A DNA stretch of 14,372 nt from the NCBI GenBank assembly GCA_018384835.1, contig JAHAYB010000250.1:1-14372 (forward strand). The letters are read 5' to 3'. The DNA comes from Comamonas sp. GTDB taxonomy: Bacteria > Pseudomonadota > Gammaproteobacteria > Burkholderiales > Burkholderiaceae_C. The notes under the pieces were generated by a model, which made no database searches, was not told where the DNA came from, and was given only the letters and a program-made list of their open reading frames with translations. This document shows positions 7,597-14,372 of this stretch, piece after piece (the first letter of the stretch is position 1; every line of letters starts with the position of its first letter). Position numbers and translations under genes: made by a program.

Positions 7597-8562
7597 TCAG
7601 AGGCAATCGAGCGCCACCTGGGGGTATTGCACCCGCTGGCGCAGCACCCGCTCGAAATGGCTGGGGTCATGTGGGGTAAGCATGGCCGCATCGCGGGGCA
7701 GGTAAAAATCCCACAGCCGCGAAATCCAGAAGCGCAGCGCCCCAGAGCGCAGTAAATCGGGCAGCAGGCGCTGCTCGGTAGCGCTCAGGGGGCGCACGCT
7801 TTGGTAGGCCGCTAAAAAGGCTTGCGCCAAGGCTGGGCGCAGGCTGCCGTCGGCATGGTCAATGCACCAATCATTCAGGCAGACGGCCACATCAAACAGC
7901 CATGTATCCACCCCAGCAAAGTAAAAGTCGAAAAAGCCGGTGAGCCGCTCGCCCTCAAACATCACGTTATCGCGAAACAGGTCGGCATGAACGGGGCCGC
8001 GTGGCAGGCTGGCGTAATCGGTGCTGGCGGCCAGTTGGTTTTGATGGGCTAGCTCGGCCTGCAAAAGCTGGGCGGCATCTTCAGGAATAAAGGGCAGCAC
8101 CGTAGGCACGGTGGCATTCCACCAATCGAGGCCGCGCAAATTGGGCTGCTGGCGCGGGTAATCCTGCCCGGCCAAGTGCATACGCGCCAGCATCGCCCCC
8201 ACAGCGGCGCAGTGGCTGGCCTGGGGTTGCAATTGGCTGCTGCCCGCCAGCTTTTGCACAACCGAGGCTGGTTTGCCGCATACCGTCAGCAAGATAGCGC
8301 CATCGGCCTTGGCTGGCTGCGGGTCGGGCACAGGGATGCCCTTGGCCGCCAAGTGCTGCATCAGGTAGAGGTAGAAGGGCAATTGCTCGGCGCTGAGGCG
8401 CTCGAACAAAGTCAGCACCCACTGGCCTTGGGTGGTGTCCAGAAAATAGTTGGTGTTCTCAATACCGCCTTGGATGCCGCGCAGCCCAAGCAGCTCGCCC
8501 AAAGAGAGTTGAGCCAACAGATTACGGGCATCTTGTGCGCAAACTTCAGTAAAAACAGCCAT
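7597..8562 (-). CDS. thrB: Homoserine kinase, APH-fold type (ThrB II)
   Basis: It phosphorylates homoserine with ATP to O-phosphohomoserine, the substrate of threonine synthase, in the cytoplasm. This is the Pseudomonas/Betaproteobacteria type, built on the aminoglycoside phosphotransferase fold and unrelated to the GHMP-type ThrB of E. coli. From ATG 8562 the protein has 321 residues, the family's usual length, and begins MAVFTEV as in relatives; a start 13 codons upstream (8601) is possible but adds unrelated sequence. Motifs: GGIENTNYF (32-40, nucleotide-binding loop), WVLTLFER, the catalytic loop HADLFRDN (192-199; Asp194 and Asn199 expected to be essential) and FFDFYFAG with metal-binding Asp212. 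The C-terminal half is helical. No strong Shine-Dalgarno is seen. It follows a DUF2782 gene on the same strand after an 80-base gap with a hairpin, and precedes two tRNA-Thr genes. Confidence 0.95.
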   Translation of the reverse strand: MAVFTEVCAQDARNLLAQLSLGELLGLRGIQGGIENTNYFLDTTQGQWVLTLFERLSAEQLPFYLYLMQHLAAKGIPVPDPQPAKADGAILLTVCGKPASVVQKLAGSSQLQPQASHCAAVGAMLARMHLAGQDYPRQQPNLRGLDWWNATVPTVLPFIPEDAAQLLQAELAHQNQLAASTDYASLPRGPVHADLFRDNVMFEGERLTGFFDFYFAGVDTWLFDVAVCLNDWCIDHADGSLRPALAQAFLAAYQSVRPLSATEQRLLPDLLRSGALRFWISRLWDFYLPRDAAMLTPHDPSHFERVLRQRVQYPQVALDCL

Positions 8563-8588
8563 GCAAGTTCTATCGTCAAACGTGAAAG

Positions 8589-8619
8589 CCCCGCAGCGCA
8601 ATCACGGCGCAGGGCGGGG
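8589..8619 (-). promoter_or_regulatory. Hairpin in the gap before thrB
   Basis: On the minus strand ccccgc and gcgc pair with gcgc and gcgggg around a small asymmetric internal loop, 26 bases before the thrB start. The bases after it (ctttcacgttt) are only mildly T-rich. It may reduce read-through from DUF2782 into thrB, or be an attenuator-like or mRNA-stabilising element. No short leader peptide rich in Thr or Ile codons is seen nearby. Confidence 0.35.
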
Positions 8620-8642
8620 TGGGGTGGGGAGAAAGAATCGAA

Positions 8643-9005
8643 TTAAAACTGTAGCGCCTTCCAGGTGCGCCGCCCCTGACCATCGCCAGCATGGCGGCTG
8701 CGGCCAGCGTCGGCAGGAGCCACTTCGTAAGCGGGCAGCCGGTTTTGGGGGCGTACGCTGATGCTTTGGGTCTGGCCGCCTACGCGCAGCTCATCGACTT
8801 GGGCGTTATGGTCGGCAAAATGGATACGTTCAATGCGTTGGTTATGGCGGTCGCCAGCGCTTTGGCTGGTGCTGATGGGGCTGCTGGTGCTACTGGCCTC
8901 AGCACCCTCTGGCGGTGCAGATGCAAATGCCGCAACAGGCAGACTTGCCAAGCACAGCAGACTGGCAGTTGCGAACGATAAAAAGGGGAAAGAAATAGGG
9001 CGCAT
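8643..9005 (-). CDS. DUF2782 family exported protein
   Basis: A 120-residue protein of unknown function. An N-terminal signal peptide is visible: MRPISFPF, then the hydrophobic LSFATASLLCLASLPVAAFA with a likely cut after AFAS or ASA (about residues 28-30). A low-complexity Ser/Thr/Ala linker follows. The conserved part has ERIHFADHNAQVDELRVGG, QTQSISVRPQ and PAYEVAP, and the chain ends in WKALQF, all matching DUF2782 proteins I recall from Burkholderiales, where the gene commonly lies between polA and thrB. It should be periplasmic; the Cys in the signal region is not followed by a clear lipobox. The start at 9005 is chosen because the signal peptide begins there; the longer open frame to 9608 runs antisense through polA. 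No conserved catalytic residues are apparent. Confidence 0.8.
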   Translation of the reverse strand: MRPISFPFLSFATASLLCLASLPVAAFASAPPEGAEASSTSSPISTSQSAGDRHNQRIERIHFADHNAQVDELRVGGQTQSISVRPQNRLPAYEVAPADAGRSRHAGDGQGRRTWKALQF

Positions 9006-9053
9006 AGCGCCATTGTATAGAGCGCCAGTGCCAGCAGATGCACAATCGCGCCC

Positions 9054-11831
9054 ATGAACAAGAAGCACACCTTGGTACTGGTCGATGGCTCCAGCTACCT
9101 CTATCGCGCCTATCACGCCATGCCCGACCTGCGTGCCCGCCCAGGCGACCCCAGCAGCCCCGCTACCGGGGCGATACGCGGCATGGTCAATATGCTGCAA
9201 GCCCTGGCCAAAGACTTGCAACTGCAAACGGGGGACTACGCAGCCTGCATTTTTGATGCCAGCGGCTCCACCTTTCGCGACGATTTGTATGCCGACTACA
9301 AGGCCAACCGCTCGCCCATGCCCGATGACCTGCGCACGCAAATCGCCCCCATCCATGCGCTGGTGCAAATGCTGGGCTGGAAGGTGCTCACCGTACCCGG
9401 CGTAGAGGCCGATGACGTGATTGCCACCCTGGCCCAACTGGCTGATAGCCAAGGCGTAGAAGTGCTGATTTCCAGCGGCGACAAGGATTTGAGCCAGTTG
9501 GTCAATGAGCGCATCACCATCATCGACACCATGAGCGGCAAGCGCCGCGATGTAGAGGGCGTAACGGCTGAATTTGGCGTGCCACCCAGCCTGATGGTGG
9601 ACTACCAAGCCCTGGTGGGCGATACCGTGGACAACATCCCCGGCGTAACCAAAGTTGGCCCCAAAACCGCTGCTAAATGGCTGCTAGAGCACGGCAACCT
9701 AGAAAGTTTGATTGCCCAAGCCGACAGCATCAAAGGCGTGGCAGGCAACAACCTGCGCGAGGCCATTGCCAGCGGCCAGTTGGCACTAAGCCGCCAGCTC
9801 GTCACCATGAAAACCGATTGCGACTTGCAAGCATGGCTGCCTGCGCTGCCAGACTTGGCAGGTCTAGCCATGGCCGCCCCAGCCCATGACAAGCTGCGCA
9901 GCTTCTATGAGGACTACGGCTTTCATAGCCTAGTGCGTGGCCTACAGGGCACACCCCCCGGTGGGCTAGATACCGATGATGCCGCCGCCACTGAGCAAGC
10001 CGTGGCTGCCCAGCAGTATGAGCAGCGCGAGGTGGCTTACCACTGCATCCTCACGCAAGAGGAACTGAGCGTTTGGCTAGAGAAAATCCAGACCGCAGAC
10101 CTGACCGCCATTGACACTGAAACCGATAGCTTGGATGCCATGCAAGCCCAGCTCATCGGTATCTCGCTGAGTGTTACGCCCTATGAAGCGGCTTACATCC
10201 CCTTGGGGCACATCGGGCTGGACACCCCCGCACAACTGCCCTTAGAAGCGGTGCTGGCGCAGCTCAAGCCCTGGCTGGAAGATGCCAGCCGCCCCAAGCT
10301 AGGGCAAAACATCAAGTACGACCAGCATGTGCTCGCCAACCACGGTATTACCGTGCGCGGCTATGCACACGACACCATGCTGCAAAGCTATGTGCTGGAA
10401 GTCCACCGCCCCCACGGGCTGGAAAGCTTGGCCCAGCGCCATTGCAAGCGCAGTGGTTTTAGCTACGAAGACATTTGCGGTAAAGGCAAATACCAAATCT
10501 CTTTTGCGCAAGTGCCGCTGGACAAAGCCTGCGCCTACGCCTGCGAGGATGCCGACCAAACCCTAGATGTACACGGTGTGCTGTGGCCGCAAATCCAGGC
10601 CGACGCAGGTCTGGCGCATATCTACGCCTTGGAAATGCAGACCAGCCAAACCCTGTGGCGCATGGAGCGCAACGGCGTAGCCATTGATGCGCAAGAACTC
10701 ACGCGCCAAAGCAACGACTTGGGCAGCCGCATCCTGGCGCTGGAGCAAACCGCTTATGAGCTAGCGGGGCAGAGCTTCAACCTAGCCAGCCCTAAGCAGT
10801 TGGGCGAAGTTTTTTTTGACACCCTGGGTCTGCCCGTTATCAAAAAAACCCCTTCGGGCGCACGCTCTACGGACGAAGAGGTGCTAGAAAAACTCGCTCA
10901 GGACTACCCCCTACCGGCCAAAATTTTGGAGTACCGCAGCCTCTCTAAACTCAAAAACACCTACACCGACAAACTGGCGCAGATGGCTTTGCCGCGCACA
11001 GGCCGGGTGCATACCAACTACGCCCAATCGGTAGCCGTGACTGGGCGCTTGGCCAGCAATGAGCCCAACCTGCAAAACATCCCCGTGCGCACCCCCGAGG
11101 GCAGGCGTATTCGCCAAGCCTTTATCGCCCCCCCCGGGCGCTTGATTGCCAGCGCTGACTACAGCCAGATTGAGCTGCGCATCATGGCGCACTTGAGCGG
11201 TGACGAGGCTTTGCTGCAAGCCTTTCACGAGGGGCAAGACATCCACCGCGCCACCGCTGCTGAAGTCTTTGGCGTGGCGCTAGAGCAAGTCAGCAGCGAG
11301 CAGCGCCGCTTTGCCAAGGTGATTAACTTTGGCCTGATTTATGGCATGAGCAGCTACGGCCTGGCCAAAAACCTGGGCATTGAAAACTCCGCCGCCGCTG
11401 CCTATATCGAGCGCTACTTTCAGCGCTACCCCGGCGTTAAGCGCTATATGGACGAGACAGTGCAACTTGCCCGCGCCCAAGGCTATGTAGAGACGGTATT
11501 TGGCCGCAGGCTCTACCTGCCCGACATCAACGGCGGCAACGGTATGCGCAAGAAAGCGGCAGAACGCGCCGCCATCAACGCCCCCATGCAGGGCACAGCG
11601 GCGGACTTGATTAAAAAAGCCATGGTTGCCGTACAAGCCAGGCTGGATGCCGAGCAGCCAGACATTTTGCTCATCATGCAAGTGCATGACGAACTGGTGT
11701 TTGAACTACCCGCTGATAAGACCAATTGGCTGCAAACCCATATCCCCCCCCTGATGGCCGAGGTCGCCAGCCTGAAAGTGCCGCTGCTGGCCGAATTGGG
11801 CGTAGGCAGCAACTGGGAACAGGCACATTGA
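9054..11831 (+). CDS. polA: DNA polymerase I with 5' nuclease and 3'-5' proofreading
   Basis: Pol I fills gaps in repair and replaces Okazaki primers. The 925 residues match E. coli Pol I (928) end to end. The 5' nuclease domain (about 1-290) starts LVLVDGSSYLYRAYHA (Asp11) and has GVEADDVIA and SSGDKDLSQLV. The 3'-5' exonuclease domain (about 330-530) keeps its catalytic set: DTETDS (Asp354, Glu356), GQNIKYD, and YACEDAD. The polymerase domain has motif A DYSQIELR (702-709), the O-helix RRFAKVINFGLIYG (Arg751, Lys755, Phe759, Tyr763) and motif C VHDELVFE (His878, Asp879). All three activities should be intact. Phe759 is the residue that in E. coli (Phe762) selects against dideoxynucleotides. 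The start ATG 9054 has only a poor Shine-Dalgarno. The gene is divergent from DUF2782 with 48 bases between, and its stop overlaps the azlC start. Confidence 0.98.
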   Translation: MNKKHTLVLVDGSSYLYRAYHAMPDLRARPGDPSSPATGAIRGMVNMLQALAKDLQLQTGDYAACIFDASGSTFRDDLYADYKANRSPMPDDLRTQIAPIHALVQMLGWKVLTVPGVEADDVIATLAQLADSQGVEVLISSGDKDLSQLVNERITIIDTMSGKRRDVEGVTAEFGVPPSLMVDYQALVGDTVDNIPGVTKVGPKTAAKWLLEHGNLESLIAQADSIKGVAGNNLREAIASGQLALSRQLVTMKTDCDLQAWLPALPDLAGLAMAAPAHDKLRSFYEDYGFHSLVRGLQGTPPGGLDTDDAAATEQAVAAQQYEQREVAYHCILTQEELSVWLEKIQTADLTAIDTETDSLDAMQAQLIGISLSVTPYEAAYIPLGHIGLDTPAQLPLEAVLAQLKPWLEDASRPKLGQNIKYDQHVLANHGITVRGYAHDTMLQSYVLEVHRPHGLESLAQRHCKRSGFSYEDICGKGKYQISFAQVPLDKACAYACEDADQTLDVHGVLWPQIQADAGLAHIYALEMQTSQTLWRMERNGVAIDAQELTRQSNDLGSRILALEQTAYELAGQSFNLASPKQLGEVFFDTLGLPVIKKTPSGARSTDEEVLEKLAQDYPLPAKILEYRSLSKLKNTYTDKLAQMALPRTGRVHTNYAQSVAVTGRLASNEPNLQNIPVRTPEGRRIRQAFIAPPGRLIASADYSQIELRIMAHLSGDEALLQAFHEGQDIHRATAAEVFGVALEQVSSEQRRFAKVINFGLIYGMSSYGLAKNLGIENSAAAAYIERYFQRYPGVKRYMDETVQLARAQGYVETVFGRRLYLPDINGGNGMRKKAAERAAINAPMQGTAADLIKKAMVAVQARLDAEQPDILLIMQVHDELVFELPADKTNWLQTHIPPLMAEVASLKVPLLAELGVGSNWEQAH

Positions 11832-12535
11832 CCCCCGCTGACGACGCAAAACCAAGCTGGTGGGTCTTGCTGCGCCAGCCCAGCCCGGCGGTGCGCATGG
11901 GCCTATCCATTGCTGTGGCTACGGGGCTGTATGGCATTTCGTTTGGCGCGTTATCGGTAACGGCAGGGTTGAATCTGTGGCAAACCCAGCTCCTCAGTGC
12001 GCTGATGTTTACGGGCGGTTCGCAATTTGCCTTTGTCGGTGTGGTGGCCAGTGGTGGCGCTGGGGTGGCGGCCTTGGGCGCTGCTAGTCTGCTAGGCGTG
12101 CGCAATGCCGTCTATGGAATGCAAATGCAGCGCCTATTGCAACTGCGCGGCTGGCGGCGCTGGCTGGCTGCCCACCTCACGATTGACGAATCCGCCGCCA
12201 CCGCCCTGGCGCAAAGCAGCGCTATCGAGCAGCAACGCGGCTTTTGGACGGCGGGGCTGGGCGTATTTGTGCTGTGGAATGCCTGCACCCTGCTAGGCGC
12301 ATTGCTGGGCGATGCCCTGGGTCAACCCCAGCAATGGGGGCTGGATGGGGCGGCGGTGGCCGCCTTCCTCGGCCTGCTGTGGCCACGCCTGGCGCAGCGC
12401 GATGGCTTGGCACTGGCCTTGGCCGCTGGCTTGCTCACGGCGCTGGCCATCCCCTGGCTGCCGCCGGGCTTGCCGATTGTGCTGGCCGCTGTGCTCGGGC
12501 TGGCCTGGGGCTGGCTGTGTGGAGGGCAGCGCTAA
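11828..12535 (+). CDS. azlC: AzlC family branched-chain amino acid exporter subunit
   Basis: The large subunit of the AzlCD (LIV-E type) exporter of the inner membrane, thought to pump out branched-chain amino acids and analogues. The frame from a TTG at 11828, which shares TTGA with the polA stop and has AGG five bases upstream, gives 235 residues, typical for AzlC. An ATG at 11726 lies inside polA and adds polar sequence unlike the family; an internal ATG (11896) would cut into the first helix. Features: GLSIAVATGLYGISFGAL (first membrane segment), FTGGSQFAFVGVV (the conserved AzlC signature), ASLLGVRNAVYGM and HLTIDESAATAL, then further hydrophobic helices ending in GLAWGWLCGG. The overlap suggests translational coupling to polA. 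The next gene is its partner azlD. The exact substrate is not visible. Confidence 0.88.
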   Translation: MTPADDAKPSWWVLLRQPSPAVRMGLSIAVATGLYGISFGALSVTAGLNLWQTQLLSALMFTGGSQFAFVGVVASGGAGVAALGAASLLGVRNAVYGMQMQRLLQLRGWRRWLAAHLTIDESAATALAQSSAIEQQRGFWTAGLGVFVLWNACTLLGALLGDALGQPQQWGLDGAAVAAFLGLLWPRLAQRDGLALALAAGLLTALAIPWLPPGLPIVLAAVLGLAWGWLCGGQR

Positions 12536-12840
12536 TGCTATGGTGGTGGATTGTGCTGGCCGCTGTGGTGGCCTTTGCGACCAAGCTGGCAGGCTTTGCC
12601 GTACCAGCACGCTGGTTGCAACACCCGCGCATGGCGGCAGTGGCTAGCGCCATGACGGTGGCGCTGCTGGCCGCCTTAGTCGTGATGAACACCCTGGGCA
12701 GCGGCCAGGCATTGGCACTGGATGCCCGCCTAGGCGCAGCCGCCGCAGCCGTGCTAGCCCTGTGGCTGCGTACGCCGTTTTTACTGGTGGTGGTGCTGGG
12801 GGCAGTGAGTGCGGCGGCGCTGCGTTGGTGGGGGTATTAG
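12535..12840 (+). CDS. azlD: AzlD family branched-chain amino acid exporter small subunit
   Basis: The small membrane partner of AzlC. The ATG at 12535 overlaps the azlC stop by one base (TAATG), the usual re-initiation arrangement, and gives 101 residues, the normal AzlD size. It starts [21 protein letters not shown], where the first helix meets a conserved Lys/Gly/Phe stretch like the (T)R/K..GF of the family. Two or three more hydrophobic segments follow ([40 protein letters not shown]). The charged residues are few. The C-terminus ends in RWWGY, and the TAG stop overlaps the stop of the convergent ygiQ by 4 bases. No terminator is seen after it, so its transcript may run antisense into ygiQ. 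Confidence 0.87.
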   Translation: MLWWWIVLAAVVAFATKLAGFAVPARWLQHPRMAAVASAMTVALLAALVVMNTLGSGQALALDARLGAAAAAVLALWLRTPFLLVVVLGAVSAAALRWWGY

Positions 12841-14372
12841 CGAGTGCTGCTGCGCTTGTTGGGCTTTTTAGCCGCCCCAGCTCGCTGCTGACCAGCAGGC
12901 GCAGTGACACGCGGCGGCAGCCCCGTGTGCTGGCTGAGGATGCGGCCTTTTTGGGGCTGCTTGCCTTGGCTAAAGCGCACGTCGCCCTGCGGCTCTTGCT
13001 GGGCGGGGGTGCTGGGGCGGCGGCGCAGGGCAACGGCCTTGCCATCTTTGTTGATGGTGTAGCCCACGCCTGCACCCTTGCCTGTGCCTGTGCCCGCTGC
13101 GCCAGAGGAGCTATTTTTCTTACGCGCACTTTGGTAGCCGCCATCGGTGAGCGGCTGGAAGGTGGGGATGAGGTGGTGCTTACCATTGCCAATCAAATCG
13201 GCGCGACCCATGGTTTTCAGGGCTTCGCGCAGCAGCGGCCAGTTGTTGGGGTCGTGGTAGCGCAAAAAGGCTTTGTGCAGACGGCGGCGGCGCTCGCCAC
13301 GCACGGTATCGACTTTTTCTTCAGCCTCGTCGCGCATGTGGCGACGTACTTTGGTGAGGGTGTTGCGCCCGCTGTGGTACATGGCGGTGGCAGTCGCCAT
13401 GGGGCTGGGGTAGAAGGCTTGCACCTGGTCGGCGCGAAAGCCGTTTTTCTTCAGCCAGATGGCCAAGTTCATCATGTCTTCATCGGTAGTGCCGGGGTGG
13501 GCGGCGATGAAGTAGGGGATGAGGTATTGCTTTTTGCCCGCCTCGGCGCTGGCCTGCTCAAACATGGTTTTGAAGCGGTCGTAGTTGCCAATGCCGGGCT
13601 TCATCATTTTGGACAGGGGGCCGGACTCGGTGTGCTCGGGCGCTATCTTCAAATAGCCTCCCACGTGGTGTTGCACCAGTTCGCGCACGTATTCGGGCGA
13701 TTGAATGGCTAGGTCGTAGCGCAGGCCAGAGCCAATCAGCACTTTTTTGATGCCGGGCAGGTTACGCGCACGGCGGTAGATGCTGATGAGCGGGCCGTGG
13801 TCAGTCGTCAGGTTCTGGCAAATGCCGGGGAAGACGCAGCTGGGCTTGCGGCAGGCGGCTTCAATCTGGGGGGTGCGGCAGCCCAGGCGGTACATATTGG
13901 CGGTGGGGCCGCCCAGGTCGGAAATGATGCCGGTAAAGCCTTGCACCTTGTCGCGGATGTCTTCCACCTCGGCAATGATGGATTCTTCTGAACGGCTTTG
14001 GATGATGCGCCCTTCATGCTCGGTAATGGGGCAAAAGGTGCAGCCGCCAAAGCAGCCGCGCATGATGTTGATGGAGGCGCGAATCATCTCCCAGGCGGGG
14101 ATTTTGGTGCTGCCTTCGTAGCTGCCGTTTTCGTCCAGGTAGGCGGGGTGGGGGTTACGGGCGTAGGGCAGGCCAAATACCCAGTCCATTTCTGTGGTGT
14201 TCAGGGGGATGGGCGGCGGGTTGAGCCAGACATCGCGGGCGGTAGTGCCTTCGCCGTGGGCTTGTACCAGGGCGCGGGCGTTGCCGGGGTTGGTTTCCAG
14301 GTGCAGCACACGGTTGGCGTGGGCGTAGAGCACGGGGTCGGCGCGTACCTGCTCAAAGCTGGGCAGGCGGAT
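12837..14372 (-). CDS. ygiQ: YgiQ family radical SAM protein (UPF0313), N-terminus outside window
   Basis: A radical S-adenosylmethionine enzyme of the YgiQ (UPF0313) family; the reaction it catalyses is not known. The frame is open to the end of the window (bases 14334-14372 continue with [13 protein letters not shown]), so the GTG at 14333 is internal and the real start lies upstream. The 4Fe-4S cluster motif CFGGCTFC (CxxxCxxC) is at 14054-14031. Other family stretches are [59 protein letters not shown] and [18 protein letters not shown] lone Cys-rich stretch ([21 protein letters not shown]) follows the core start. The last ~90 residues form a basic, Gly/Ser/Gln/Pro-rich tail that looks disordered, as in many YgiQ proteins. 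It converges on azlD with a 4-base overlap. About 511 residues are visible. Confidence 0.94.
   Translation of the reverse strand: MRLPSFEQVRADPVLYAHANRVLHLETNPGNARALVQAHGEGTTARDVWLNPPPIPLNTTEMDWVFGLPYARNPHPAYLDENGSYEGSTKIPAWEMIRASINIMRGCFGGCTFCPITEHEGRIIQSRSEESIIAEVEDIRDKVQGFTGIISDLGGPTANMYRLGCRTPQIEAACRKPSCVFPGICQNLTTDHGPLISIYRRARNLPGIKKVLIGSGLRYDLAIQSPEYVRELVQHHVGGYLKIAPEHTESGPLSKMMKPGIGNYDRFKTMFEQASAEAGKKQYLIPYFIAAHPGTTDEDMMNLAIWLKKNGFRADQVQAFYPSPMATATAMYHSGRNTLTKVRRHMRDEAEEKVDTVRGERRRRLHKAFLRYHDPNNWPLLREALKTMGRADLIGNGKHHLIPTFQPLTDGGYQSARKKNSSSGAAGTGTGKGAGVGYTINKDGKAVALRRRPSTPAQQEPQGDVRFSQGKQPQKGRILSQHTGLPPRVTAPAGQQRAGAAKKPNKRSSTR

Noticed and set aside
9006..9608. N-terminal extension of the DUF2782 frame through polA
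   Set aside because: It runs antisense to the conserved 5' nuclease domain of polA; the real start at 9005 begins a clear signal peptide.
12762..13712. Open frame of 316 codons antisense to ygiQ and overlapping azlD
   Set aside because: Gly/Ala/Val/His-rich composition typical of the opposite strand of a GC-rich gene; no ribosome binding site and it would overlap two well-supported genes.
1..14372. Mobile elements, CRISPR arrays, defence or toxin genes
   Set aside because: No transposase, integrase, long direct or inverted repeats, spaced repeat arrays or composition break is visible; all genes are housekeeping or common families.

Overview
The window is a GC-rich stretch of ordinary bacterial chromosome, most likely from a betaproteobacterium of the order Burkholderiales (perhaps Comamonadaceae). 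This rests on family and context: DUF502 directly before aspS, a Pseudomonas-type (APH-fold) ThrB next to a DUF2782 gene, a short DUF721/DciA gene divergent from secA, and high similarity by eye to beta/gamma housekeeping proteins. The genus cannot be read from the sequence alone.

Left part (1-3211, plus strand): the 3' end of a sodium/solute symporter, then a DUF502 membrane protein and aspartyl-tRNA synthetase (aspS), closed by a clear Rho-independent terminator. AspRS carries the His and Gly signatures of the non-discriminating type, so it probably also feeds tRNA-Asn through the GatCAB amidation route. Middle (3210-7235): secA and a LigB/DODA-type dioxygenase form a minus-strand pair 14 bases apart. 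A short dciA-like gene (replicative helicase loading) runs the other way from the secA promoter region.

Right-middle (7236-9005, minus strand): two almost identical tRNA-Thr(UGU) genes lie downstream of thrB (homoserine kinase, the penultimate step of threonine synthesis), which is preceded by a secreted DUF2782 protein. Right (9006-14372): polA points away from this group and runs straight into azlC and azlD (branched-chain amino acid exporter) with overlapping start and stop codons. azlD meets the convergent radical-SAM gene ygiQ in a 4-base overlap, and ygiQ leaves the window before its start.

Coding density is very high; the only non-protein stretch above 300 bases (7236-7596) holds the two tRNAs. 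There are no insertion sequences, phage genes, CRISPR arrays, toxin-antitoxin pairs or defence genes. I looked for an undescribed system and do not see one. The items worth a second look are regulatory hairpins, overlapping genes, a shared promoter-like motif, and small deviations within known families.
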